In this document: piece by piece, positions 1 through 7,128 of the stretch
How the letters are laid out: each line of letters begins with the position of its first letter
Numbering within the stretch: position 1 is the first letter of the stretch
Assembly (NCBI GenBank): GCA_019310865.1
Contig: JAFDDL010000118.1
Coordinates: forward strand, 1 to 9,001
Length of the DNA: 9,001 nt
Origin: Deltaproteobacteria bacterium
GTDB taxonomy: Bacteria > Desulfobacterota > Desulfobacteria > Desulfobacterales > JAFDDL01
Direction: 5' to 3'
Made by a program: the position numbers and the translations under genes
Notes under the pieces: generated by a model
Seen by the model: the letters and a program-made list of their open reading frames with translations, nothing else
Databases searched by the model: none
Told to the model about the DNA's origin: nothing

Positions 1-77
1 GTATTCTATCATTCGTATGCATCTATATCATCCTATCTCAAATGCCGGAGACGTCGGATAAACTTTCTCAAAAAATT

Positions 78-1817
78 CTATTTCATCGGCAAGATGACGG
101 CCGAAGGACACGCTGCGTCATGATAGACGGTCTGATTGGCAGTTCGCCACTGCGTGTCTGTGGCCACAGGGTTACCGGTGTTCTGATTGGGGGCAATCGC
201 CGGATAGGAGCTGCTGGTAATGTGAAGCCGAATGCGGTGACCTTTTAAAAAGGCATGCCCGATGTGGTATAAATTAATGCAATATTTTTCAGGCTGTCCC
301 GGGGTAAGCAGCACTTCTTGATCGTAACCCTTGCGATATCGAGCGCGAAGTACGGCCCCATTGATTCTGGGTCCCAGATTTACGGATTTTCCGTTGGGGA
401 ATACATCCTGAATGCGAACCACCCAGTCGGTATCCAGGGCATCACTGGCGGCGAACAATTCCACCTTCACCGGCCCGTATACTTCCATGTCTGTCTCCAG
501 AATATCGCTGGTGTATACCAGAACGTCCGAACGGCGCTCTACATGCTGCAGATCGGCTCCGGAGAAACCACCTGTCGGGCTTTCCGGTGTGCCAAATTGA
601 GACGGCGCCGGATCTTTCGGATCGTAAACATACCGGTCCGCCGGTTCTTTCCCGGGGGCCTCTAAAGAGAGGCGGCCGTCGCCATTGAGGGTATTGGCGT
701 TTCCGCCGCTGTGCAGATAGAGGCGTTTTGCCGTAAGGCCGCTGGGGGGATATTGGTCGTAATCACGCCATTTATTAAGTCCGGTTACGTAAACCCGGGC
801 GGTGGGATGCTCAAATTCATCCGTAGACTGTTTGAGGTAGCGGTCAAAAAAGCGCTTGTGAAGACCGAACTGATCAATAATAGAATCTTCGCCGAAGGTC
901 ATCTCCCCCACAGCAGTGGCACCGCCATAGAAAGTCTGCACATGCTCCCAAGGACCGATCACGATATACTGTCGATCACGGGCAGGTGAGACATTTTTCA
1001 TGTGGGACCAGTGGTGCATGGCGCCGGGCTGATCCCCATCAAACCATCCGCTGATGTGCAAAACCGGCAGATCGATCGCCTTGTAGTCATCTTCACACAG
1101 GGTGATCTTGCGCCACTCCTCGTTCAGGGTGCTGTTTTCCAGAGACTTGCGAAACAACGGAATGTGTCGTCCCATAGCCTCGTCCTGTGTGATCAAGGGT
1201 CGGTGGGCATATACCTTGGCCAGGTCGACAAATAGCGCAGTGGTGTCCTGACTGATTTTACCGGATTGTCCATTGAGCCACAACAGACCAAATAACATAT
1301 TCCATGCGCCCCCGGTATAAGGGGCTTCTTCCATGTATAACCCGCTGGCGGCTGTTGAAACCAGGCATTTTAGATGAGGCGGTTTTTGGGATGCGGCCAG
1401 CCACTGAACGCCTCCCAGGTAAGAGGGCCCCATCATGCCCACCCGGCCGGTGGACCATGGCTGCTGGGCCAACCACTCGATGCTGTCATACCCGTCCTCG
1501 GCGTCGGCCCAGTAAAACTGGAACGTTCCCTCGGAGTCCCCCCGTCCGCGCACATCCTGCATCACGACCGCATACCCGTTGGCGGCCAGGAAATGAACAA
1601 AGGTATCTTTGGCGCCCGGTATGGACCCATCGAGCCAGGGGGTGCGGTTTTTTAGATAGGGCGTACGGATCAGGATGGTCGGGTATTGCCCTGCCGGCTC
1701 CGGCAGAACGACATCCGCCGACAGGGTGATCCCGTCTCGCATGGGCATACGGATATCGAACATCGCCCGTATCGGAACCAGCGCTTTTTGTGTTTCCTTA
1801 CCATTTGGCTGGGACAT
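78..1817 (-). CDS. CocE/NonD family alpha/beta hydrolase (peptidase S15-like acyl-ester hydrolase)
   Basis: The 579-residue protein matches the usual length of bacterial CocE-type hydrolases (about 570-580). These hydrolyse acyl esters or amides with a Ser-Asp-His triad. The nucleophile elbow GPSYLG lies at residues 130-135 (Ser132), the likely acid is Asp260 in GWFDGD, and the likely base is His292 in GPWEH. The order and spacing agree with the family. Residues 1-145 and about 240-355 form the alpha/beta core, 146-240 the helical cap, and about 360-575 the jelly-roll domain. QDVRGRGDSEG at 87-97 is also typical of the family. No signal peptide is seen, so it is probably cytoplasmic. The ATG has AAGGGA upstream on the minus strand. 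It lies downstream of the TonB receptor on the same strand, but a hairpin separates them, so it may be a separate unit or a read-through gene. The substrate cannot be told from sequence; 'cocaine esterase' is only the family's founding name. Confidence 0.93.
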   Translation of the reverse strand: MSQPNGKETQKALVPIRAMFDIRMPMRDGITLSADVVLPEPAGQYPTILIRTPYLKNRTPWLDGSIPGAKDTFVHFLAANGYAVVMQDVRGRGDSEGTFQFYWADAEDGYDSIEWLAQQPWSTGRVGMMGPSYLGGVQWLAASQKPPHLKCLVSTAASGLYMEEAPYTGGAWNMLFGLLWLNGQSGKISQDTTALFVDLAKVYAHRPLITQDEAMGRHIPLFRKSLENSTLNEEWRKITLCEDDYKAIDLPVLHISGWFDGDQPGAMHHWSHMKNVSPARDRQYIVIGPWEHVQTFYGGATAVGEMTFGEDSIIDQFGLHKRFFDRYLKQSTDEFEHPTARVYVTGLNKWRDYDQYPPSGLTAKRLYLHSGGNANTLNGDGRLSLEAPGKEPADRYVYDPKDPAPSQFGTPESPTGGFSGADLQHVERRSDVLVYTSDILETDMEVYGPVKVELFAASDALDTDWVVRIQDVFPNGKSVNLGPRINGAVLRARYRKGYDQEVLLTPGQPEKYCINLYHIGHAFLKGHRIRLHITSSSYPAIAPNQNTGNPVATDTQWRTANQTVYHDAACPSAVILPMK

Positions 1818-1848
1818 TATTTTTTTCCCTTGGGCAAAACAGACAATT

Positions 1849-1880
1849 GGAGCCCACCAAAAGCACTATTGGCGGGCTCC
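1849..1880 (-). terminator. Hairpin between receptor and hydrolase genes
   Basis: GGAGCCC (1849-1855) and GGGCTCC (1874-1880), with CCAA/TTGG inside them and one A/C mismatch, form a stem of about 11 pairs around an 8-base loop. It begins about 30 bases past the receptor stop codon, which is where a receptor terminator should be. On the minus strand it is followed by AATTGTCTGTTTTG, only a weak U-run, so termination may be partial. No equivalent U-run follows on the plus strand. Confidence 0.55.
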
Positions 1881-1911
1881 GAGGCAATGATCATTTTATC
1901 AACATGACCAC

Positions 1912-4542
1912 TTAAAAACTGTAACCGACCCGAAGGCCGAAGGTTCGCGGTAGCCCCGCTTCGCCAGTCACTGCATTCCACATACTAAAGTCAGTTAAAC
2001 GAGTATAATATTCCTTATCTGTCAGGTTTTTACCATAAATTTCAACACTCCAGGCGCTATCCGTGGTTTCCCAACGCAGAAACCCATTAACAAGGGCAAC
2101 AGAATCTGCTATAAGACGCTCTTCATTGAAAATATTATAATAGATTTTATCCTTCCAGGAAACGTCGCTGCGAAGGGTAATAAAACCTGAGTCTTGCAGG
2201 TCTACAATATACTGGCATCCAAAGTTCATCTGATATTTCGCCGTGTAGGGAATCTGGTTCCCAGAGACATCTATATTAGCATAGGTAACTGGGTGTTGAG
2301 CGATAAAATCGGTGTATTCACCATCCAAGTAGCCAACGGATAAGTTCAGGGTCAACGGCGGCAGCGGCCGGGCCGTTATCTCTACCTCTACCCCTTTGAT
2401 ATCAGCCCCCTCGGCATTAGAGGTAAATACTGTGGGTACACCGGCATTCACAAAGACTCCTGTTACTTGCATGTCATCATACTGGCTAAAAAAAGCGGCG
2501 GCATTAATCCGCAGTCTCTTATCCAACCAGTCGGATTTGAAACCGATTTCATAGCTCAAGTTGGTCTCCGGTTCAACAGTCTGCGGCATTGGCGCAATGT
2601 TCAGAAGGGCAAATGTGCCTGCGCGAAAACCCGTAGAAACAGAGCCGTAGATCATCGCATCCTCCGAGATTCTGTAATCAGCTGAAACTTTGGGGGTAAA
2701 TGCATCCCAGTCACCCTCCTCATGCTTATACACTATCCCAAATTGCGCCCGATTGTCTATAGAATCAACTGTCTTTTCCTCATAACTATAGCGAAGTCCG
2801 GCCCTCAAGGTAAATTGGTCGGTTACTGAATAGGAAAGGCTTGAAAAAGCGGCATAGGCATCCGTTCCGATATCGGCATTTAAATGTGCAGCAAGGGGGT
2901 TAAAATATATTGCATCTTGGTCAATAGTTAGATCTTCTCTTAATCGGAAATAGAACACGCCGACGACATAGTTTATACGTCCGGCTTTGCCATCCAACTG
3001 GAGTTCCTGGGAAAAGGTATCAACATCGTCCTTTTGGTGTGAAGGATCAAAACCACCAAATATAGAATTTATGAAAATTTCGCGATAAAAGGACCTGTAT
3101 GCCGTGATAGATCTCAGGGTCGCGTTAAAGGGTAAATTAACAGTAAAATGTCCACTGAAGCCATAGTTTTCCTTATTATAATAAGATTTTGGACTACTAG
3201 CAATAATATCGTAAAAACCGGGTGCTGGTACATAGCTGAACGGCTTAGTATTACCGGGGTTAAATAAAGGTATAGGAAAAACATTCCACCAAAATGGGCC
3301 GGCAGCAATCATTTCGGCATCATTTAAGAAATTTTCGCCCATGGGTGTCCTGTTTTCACTATCTTCGTAATCCCCACGTAAAATAAAATTAATATCATCG
3401 GTGATTTTGAAATCCAGCGCCCCTTTCACCGTAATATTCTCATTATCCTGATCATCCGGATCGCCGATGATATCGTAATGCCCTTCCCAGGTGGTTCCCA
3501 TCAATGTCAATCGTCCATTGAGCTTGTTCTTCACTATCGGGCCGGAAATGGTCGCGTCCGCCCGAAATTTTTCAAAGCTGGCCGCTTCGAGCATGACTTT
3601 TGCAAAGAAGTCCTCGGTCGGTGACGCGGTCAGGATATTAATGGCGCCACCCGTGCTATTCCGACCGTAAATGGTTCCCTGGGGCCCTCGCAGTATTTCC
3701 ACTCGCTCAACGTCTATAAAATCGCCCATTGCCCCGATGCCCTTCTCCATATAGACACCGTCAATGTAAATGCCCACGTTCGGTTCCTTCAAGTAACTGT
3801 TGTTCTCGCTGCCGATGCCCCGGATATAGTAGTTCTGTTCGTTGTTTCCCGACATGACTGACAAATTAGGGGATCCTATGTCCATAAGGTTAAACGTGCT
3901 GCGGGTTTTGAGCTCCTCAGCCGAAAGGGCGGTGACAGCAATGGAGACTTCCTGGAGTCGCGTCTCACCGGTCTTGGTGGCCGTGACGATGGTGTCTTCG
4001 AGCATATAATCGTCGAAGGATTCGCTTTCAGCGTTTTCTGATTCCGGCGTCTCATCAGATGGAATGGCTTTTTCGGTGTTGTTGGCTTGTGAAGAATCGG
4101 TGTTGTTGGCTTGTGAAGAATCTGAAAGTGGTACCTCTTTATTCGTTGCAGCTGCGGATGAATCGATTTTGGGCTTTGGATCTGCCTCCGCTGTGTGGTG
4201 GTTTTTTCTTATTGATATTGTTTCATCACTGCTTTGCTCGAAAACGAGTCCTGTACCTTCAAGCATAATATTGAGCGCTTTAAGCGGATAATACAGGCCG
4301 GAAAGCCCATTGGTAGTGGTATTGTTAAGATCATCAATTTTATAAATCACGCTTAAGTTTGTTTGATCGGAAAATGCGTCCAAAGCTAATTTGATTTCTT
4401 GAGATGGTATCTCAAAGGACATTGTATTTAGTGCAAATGCATTTGAATAAAAAATGCAACTTTTGACGACCAACACCATTAGGGCTAATCGTAACCAATT
4501 GTAATAACTGTTTTTACCGTGAACCGGGAATACGTATACCAT
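1912..4542 (-). CDS. TonB-dependent outer-membrane receptor with N-terminal STN signalling domain (FecA-type transducer)
   Basis: The 876-residue protein takes up a ligand across the outer membrane using TonB energy and probably signals to FecR. Numbered from the chosen start: signal peptide about 1-36 (hydrophobic LALMVLVV, ending near SNAFA); STN domain about 40-115 (FEIPSQEIKLALDAFSDQT, then VIYKIDDL); Ser/Asn/Glu-rich linker about 116-180; TonB box DTIVTA about 183-188; plug about 190-305 (YYIRGIG, VGIYIDGVYM, VERVEILRGPQGTIYGRNS, TGGAINI); beta-barrel to the C-terminal Phe of GYSF, as usual for outer-membrane barrels. The frame is open to an ATG at 4659, but the extra 39 residues would sit before the signal peptide and lack a ribosome site. 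The ATG at 4542 has GGAGGTG at 5-base spacing. The gene is divergent from the sigma/FecR pair. The plug resembles the large class of receptors with unassigned ligands, so iron, siderophore, haem, cobalamin or a carbon source are all possible. Confidence 0.95.
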   Translation of the reverse strand: MVYVFPVHGKNSYYNWLRLALMVLVVKSCIFYSNAFALNTMSFEIPSQEIKLALDAFSDQTNLSVIYKIDDLNNTTTNGLSGLYYPLKALNIMLEGTGLVFEQSSDETISIRKNHHTAEADPKPKIDSSAAATNKEVPLSDSSQANNTDSSQANNTEKAIPSDETPESENAESESFDDYMLEDTIVTATKTGETRLQEVSIAVTALSAEELKTRSTFNLMDIGSPNLSVMSGNNEQNYYIRGIGSENNSYLKEPNVGIYIDGVYMEKGIGAMGDFIDVERVEILRGPQGTIYGRNSTGGAINILTASPTEDFFAKVMLEAASFEKFRADATISGPIVKNKLNGRLTLMGTTWEGHYDIIGDPDDQDNENITVKGALDFKITDDINFILRGDYEDSENRTPMGENFLNDAEMIAAGPFWWNVFPIPLFNPGNTKPFSYVPAPGFYDIIASSPKSYYNKENYGFSGHFTVNLPFNATLRSITAYRSFYREIFINSIFGGFDPSHQKDDVDTFSQELQLDGKAGRINYVVGVFYFRLREDLTIDQDAIYFNPLAAHLNADIGTDAYAAFSSLSYSVTDQFTLRAGLRYSYEEKTVDSIDNRAQFGIVYKHEEGDWDAFTPKVSADYRISEDAMIYGSVSTGFRAGTFALLNIAPMPQTVEPETNLSYEIGFKSDWLDKRLRINAAAFFSQYDDMQVTGVFVNAGVPTVFTSNAEGADIKGVEVEITARPLPPLTLNLSVGYLDGEYTDFIAQHPVTYANIDVSGNQIPYTAKYQMNFGCQYIVDLQDSGFITLRSDVSWKDKIYYNIFNEERLIADSVALVNGFLRWETTDSAWSVEIYGKNLTDKEYYTRLTDFSMWNAVTGEAGLPRTFGLRVGYSF
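4074..4121 (-). repeat. Perfect 24-bp tandem duplication inside the receptor linker
   Basis: Positions 4074-4097 and 4098-4121 are identical 24-base units. On the coding strand they give two copies of the octapeptide DSSQANNT (about residues 141-156). The unit is a multiple of three, so the frame is kept. It lies in the low-complexity linker between the STN domain and the TonB box and changes the tether length by eight residues. Confidence 0.9.
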
Positions 4543-4545
4543 TTT

Positions 4546-4552
4546 CACCTCC
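4546..4552 (-). promoter_or_regulatory. Shine-Dalgarno that sets the receptor start at 4542
   Basis: The minus strand reads GGAGGTGAAAATG, a near-perfect anti-16S match with GGAGG five bases from the ATG. It lies inside the longer open frame that begins at 4659 and decides in favour of the downstream start, which places the signal peptide at the N-terminus. Confidence 0.85.
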
Positions 4553-4726
4553 AAATTTACAGCTAAATTAGACGTTAAGAAATGCCTATACTTTGATACA
4601 ATAATATTTAATGTTTTAAAAAGCCAAATGTTCGTTTTCTTGGTACAAGTAAGATGCAAAGAACATTCCGCACCAGATGTTAAACAAAATTTTTTGATGC
4701 AAATTTTAGTCGGACTTTTTTTCGCT

Positions 4727-4753
4727 TACCAAGGCTTGGTAGTTATATATAAC
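4727..4753. promoter_or_regulatory. Two abutting palindromes, candidate operator or hairpin upstream of the receptor
   Basis: TACCAAGGCTTGGTA (4727-4741) is a 7+1+7 inverted repeat, and directly after it GTTATATATAAC (4742-4753) is a perfect 12-bp palindrome. They lie about 185 bases upstream of the receptor start. The half-site CTTGGTA recurs at 4639-4645, nearer the receptor. Dyads of this kind suit a dimeric regulator or an RNA hairpin, but no regulator can be named. There is no U-tract on the minus strand, which argues against a simple terminator. Confidence 0.4.
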
Positions 4754-4928
4754 GCATCGGGGGGCCAATCGAATAACTATTTTTTTAATATTTTTTCAAT
4801 TCATCGATAGCCATTTGATATTATTAATAAAAATTTGGTCCTTCAGTAAAAAATTTAAAATTTAACAATATTTGATTCTGACTGCAACTCATATGAACAT
4901 TATTCCTTATATTTACAGAGCCTTAATA

Positions 4929-4947
4929 GTTGATGATTATTTTTATT
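4929..4947 (+). promoter_or_regulatory. Weak candidate Fur box
   Basis: GTTGATGATTATTTTTATT matches the 19-base Fur consensus GATAATGATWATCATTATC at about 14 positions, best in its left half. It lies some 40 bases upstream of the TATAAT that could serve the sigma gene. Iron control of fecI-type sigma genes by Fur is well established in other bacteria. The region is so AT-rich that a chance match is likely. Confidence 0.2.
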
Positions 4948-4983
4948 GCATTTTTTATTATTCGATCTTGTTTGTGTTTCGTT

Positions 4984-4989
4984 TATAAT
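4984..4989 (+). promoter_or_regulatory. Possible -10 element of the sigma/FecR operon
   Basis: A perfect TATAAT lies about 130 bases upstream of the likely sigma start. No good TTGACA-like hexamer is found at 16-18 bases spacing (TTCGAT at 4961-4966 is poor), so it would need an activator or be a chance hit in AT-rich DNA. The palindrome at 5006-5017 would lie near its transcription start. Confidence 0.25.
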
Positions 4990-5005
4990 AATGCAGGGCT
5001 TTATT

Positions 5006-5017
5006 TCGGTATACCGA
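5006..5017. promoter_or_regulatory. 12-bp palindrome TCGGTATACCGA, candidate operator
   Basis: TCGGTATACCGA is its own reverse complement. It lies 17-28 bases downstream of the TATAAT and about 105 bases before the likely sigma start codon. Its central GC content stands out from the AT-rich surroundings. This position would suit a repressor site over the start of transcription. No cognate regulator is encoded in the window other than the sigma/FecR pair itself. Confidence 0.35.
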
Positions 5018-5108
5018 CAGGTATTGTATGTTCCCCTCATCGCAATATGTTCGGCTAAATAATTTCGTAATGGTTGCCTTTTGGTAAAAGTAATATAAGA
5101 TCAAACAT

Positions 5109-5113
5109 AAGGA
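5109..5113 (+). promoter_or_regulatory. Shine-Dalgarno supporting a TTG start of the sigma gene at 5122
   Basis: AAGGA ends eight bases before the in-frame TTG at 5122. The other in-frame options are the TTG at 5074, with no visible ribosome site, and the ATG at 5179, with only a weak GAG upstream. Confidence 0.5.
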
Positions 5114-5121
5114 CTGATGAA

Positions 5122-5688
5122 TTGAAAGAAATCCGAGAACAATTTGATACGCATGATCTTGAGCATACCTTAGAGTCCATGGATGAAATTAAAGACACAA
5201 TATTAGGTATTTACAACAAGTATAACCATAGGTTGCGCGGGTATCTTGCACGCCACATGGGCTCATATCAAGATGTTGATGATATGGCCCAGGAAGTCTA
5301 TTTACGTTTAATTCAGCAACATAGACGTAAAGATCAGAAACCATCCTATGCTCTCGTTCGAACGATTGCATCCAACCTCTTGAAAGACCGATACCGCAGG
5401 GAATATGCCCGCAGGATGCAAGCACATGTTTCAGCGGATGATGTCAATTTGGCATCACCGGACGTCTCCCCGGAACAAATTGTTTTATCCAAAGAGGTAT
5501 CAGAGATGCTGGCAAAGGTTTTTGAATCCCTTAATAAAAACAGTCAACGCGCCTTTCTCCTTCATCGTTCGAAGGGTTATACATACAAGGAAATTGCATC
5601 GGAAATGGGCATATCGAAAGCCATGGTTCAAAAACACATTTCGCACGTTTTGCTTAAATTAGATAAAAAGTTAGGAAAACATCAATGA
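5122..5688 (+). CDS. ECF-type sigma factor, FecI-like (sigma-70 family)
   Basis: The protein should direct RNA polymerase to the promoter of the partner receptor. Sigma region 2 is clear: a YNKYNHRLRGYLARH helix, then DVDDMAQEVYLRL (the family's DD-AQE motif), then SYALVRTIASNLLKDRYRR. After a short linker (VSPEQIVLSKEV) comes region 4, with FESLNKNSQRAFLLHRSKG followed by a helix-turn-helix, YTYKEIASEMGISKAMVQKH. Regions 1 and 3 are absent, as in ECF sigmas. Length is 188 residues from the TTG at 5122, 204 from the TTG at 5074 and 169 from the ATG at 5179. The first is chosen for its AAGGA site, but the ATG would still include region 2, so the start is uncertain. Its stop overlaps the FecR start (ATGA), so the pair is translationally coupled. 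The gene is divergent from the receptor. Confidence 0.92.
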   Translation: MKEIREQFDTHDLEHTLESMDEIKDTILGIYNKYNHRLRGYLARHMGSYQDVDDMAQEVYLRLIQQHRRKDQKPSYALVRTIASNLLKDRYRREYARRMQAHVSADDVNLASPDVSPEQIVLSKEVSEMLAKVFESLNKNSQRAFLLHRSKGYTYKEIASEMGISKAMVQKHISHVLLKLDKKLGKHQ

Positions 5689-6800
5689 ATAGCAAACATA
5701 CAATCAGCAGCTTTAACAAAGTATCCATAGAGGCCACAGATTGGCTCCTGAAGATTAAGTCGGAGTCGATAACATCTGAATCATATGTCGAATTTAAATT
5801 CTGGCTGGCAGAAAATCCAGAAAATAAAGCAAAATTTAATTTTCTAAATGCCGTATGGGATGAAACAAAAGTTTTTGAAAATAATCCTGTGGCGATCCGG
5901 AATATGAAGGAAAGTCGACCCAAAAGACCTGTCGGCCTAATGAGGAACTTTTTCGACAGGCTTAGCATTACCATGCCGGCACTTCGACCTATTGTCGTTG
6001 CTGCATCAGTTCTCTTGATCATTGGGGGTGTCTGGCTGGCCCAGATCGACACCGCTCTGAAAAATACATATCGCACGGCAACCGGTGAGCAAAAGACGGT
6101 TCATCTTGCGGATGGATCAACAATTAACCTTGATACTGAAACGATTGTATCCACTATTCTTTCTAAGGATTCTCGCCAGGTAGAATTAGAAGAGGGACGA
6201 GCATTATTTACAGTTCAACACGATCCGAAGCGACCCTTTATAGTCGCTGTCGGAGAAATATCTGTACGCGCTATTGGAACAGAATTTAACGTTTACAAAG
6301 AAAAAAGAGGCAAGGTTTTGGTTGCGGTTACAAAGGGGAGTGTACAAATAAGTCGAAAAGCGAAAAGCCTGTCATCAGAAGTAATTAAAGAACCAGCTCC
6401 TTTGACTGAGAAGCCGGAATTTAAACAGAATTTTATCCCTGCTATAAGAGAGAAACAACCGCTCATATCGAAAGAAGTCCTCGTTCCAGGGCAAGAAATT
6501 ATTATTGATGAGCAGGATGAGGATTACACGATTAGACATGTTAGCATTAAAAATACGAAATCGTGGTTACAGGGAAAATTAAAATTTCATAGATCACCGC
6601 TGGTTGATTTGATAGATGAGATCAACCGTTATTTGGATAATAAAATAATTATTGGTGATCAAAGTCTTAAAGATATTACCATTAGTATGAACTTCGATAT
6701 AAAACATCGGAAAAACTTTCTGGTGGCCCTTAAAAGCGTGCTACCCATAAAATCTCGATATACTGCCGACAGTCGAATAATAATCTTAAAAAAGAATTAA
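5685..6800 (+). CDS. FecR-family inner-membrane anti-sigma/sigma regulator
   Basis: The 371-residue protein should hold the sigma factor in the cytoplasm and sense the loaded receptor in the periplasm. Domains in order: an N-terminal cytoplasmic sigma-binding region (about 15-62, with Trp20, FWLAENPENKAKF and VWDE, as in DUF4880 proteins); one membrane segment (about 101-119, PIVVAASVLLIIGGVWLAQ); a FecR domain (about 130-225, TATGEQKTVHLADGSTINLD, then VAVTKGSVQISR); a long linker (about 225-270); and a C-terminal STN-like domain (about 293-369, LQGKLKFHRSPLVDLIDEIN). The Gly-Thr pair in AIGTEFNV (198-199) matches the conserved site where FoxR/FecR relatives self-cleave. The start overlaps the sigma stop (ATGA) and has AGGA eight bases upstream. 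The C-terminus looks complete, but no terminator follows, because a methyltransferase remnant begins at the stop codon. Confidence 0.93.
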   Translation: MNSKHTISSFNKVSIEATDWLLKIKSESITSESYVEFKFWLAENPENKAKFNFLNAVWDETKVFENNPVAIRNMKESRPKRPVGLMRNFFDRLSITMPALRPIVVAASVLLIIGGVWLAQIDTALKNTYRTATGEQKTVHLADGSTINLDTETIVSTILSKDSRQVELEEGRALFTVQHDPKRPFIVAVGEISVRAIGTEFNVYKEKRGKVLVAVTKGSVQISRKAKSLSSEVIKEPAPLTEKPEFKQNFIPAIREKQPLISKEVLVPGQEIIIDEQDEDYTIRHVSIKNTKSWLQGKLKFHRSPLVDLIDEINRYLDNKIIIGDQSLKDITISMNFDIKHRKNFLVALKSVLPIKSRYTADSRIIILKKN

Positions 6801-7128
6801 ATGGCGGTTCTACTATTAAAACCAATCCGTTCGTTTTCAGCATAGATTCAATCTCCTTAAAAAACATATCCTGATGAGGAATTTCGTGAACCATATAAAA
6901 AGCTAAAATAAAATCAACTTGTTCCACAATACCAATTTTATCCTCTTCGCATGTATGCAGTATGATTCGTTCTTCGAGTTCTGTTCCTTGAATTTTCTTT
7001 CGTAGTTTATGGAGCATTCCATCTTGCAAATCAGAAGCAATAACTCGACCGGACTTCCCAACCAGCTGAGCCATGTCAACTGAGAAAAAACCAGGACCAC
7101 AACCCAGGTCTAAAACTGATCCGCAGTT
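6799..7128 (-). pseudogene. SAM-dependent methyltransferase (class I, UbiE/Methyltransf_11-like), truncated at both ends
   Basis: The minus-strand frame reads GSVLDLGCGPGFFSVDMAQL (motif I, SAM binding), then GRVIASDLQDGML (motif II, acidic Asp), then VDFILAFYMVHEIPHQ, and SMLKTNGLVLIVEPPF (post-II region). Motif I lies upstream of the first usable ATG at 7074, so a call from that ATG would lose the SAM-binding glycine loop. The N-terminal part before motif I is missing: the frame reaches a TGA at 7144-7146, after the sequence has become group II intron. The C-terminal part after EPPF is missing: the next codons read backwards through the FecR 3' end and carry no methyltransferase pattern, although the frame stays open to 6730. 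About 108 family-like residues remain of an expected 190 or so. The substrate is unknown and the product is probably non-functional. Confidence 0.7.

Larger units (their letters stand above)
4543..5121. other. Divergent AT-rich intergenic region between receptor and sigma factor genes
   Basis: About 580 bases without a convincing gene. It must carry the promoters of both the receptor (minus) and the sigma/FecR pair (plus). The short frames inside it have no ribosome site or recognisable product. It contains two abutting palindromes at 4727-4753, a weak Fur-like sequence at 4929-4947, a TATAAT at 4984-4989 and a 12-bp palindrome at 5006-5017. No tRNA or known riboswitch was recognised by eye. 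The receptor leader is long, about 180 bases from the 4727-4753 palindromes to its start codon. Confidence 0.7.

Noticed and set aside
1..77. Search for a gene or terminator downstream of the hydrolase.
   Set aside because: No hairpin with a U-run and no coding pattern could be seen in these 77 bases.
42..1890. Several plus-strand and one minus-strand open frames of 60-141 codons across the hydrolase region.
   Set aside because: They overlap the hydrolase in other frames, have no recognisable motifs, and lie in GC-richer DNA where stop codons are rarer.
4543..4659. Extension of the receptor to an ATG at 4659 (39 extra residues).
   Set aside because: The extra residues would precede a clear signal peptide and have no ribosome site, whereas the ATG at 4542 has GGAGGTG at good spacing.
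4664..4669. GGAATG on the minus strand as a FecI-type -35 element for the receptor.
   Set aside because: No convincing -10 partner at the proper spacing, and short GGAA matches are common.
5654..6076. A 140-codon minus-strand open frame opposite the FecR start.
   Set aside because: It lies antisense to an intact FecR gene with clear domains and shows no family pattern of its own.
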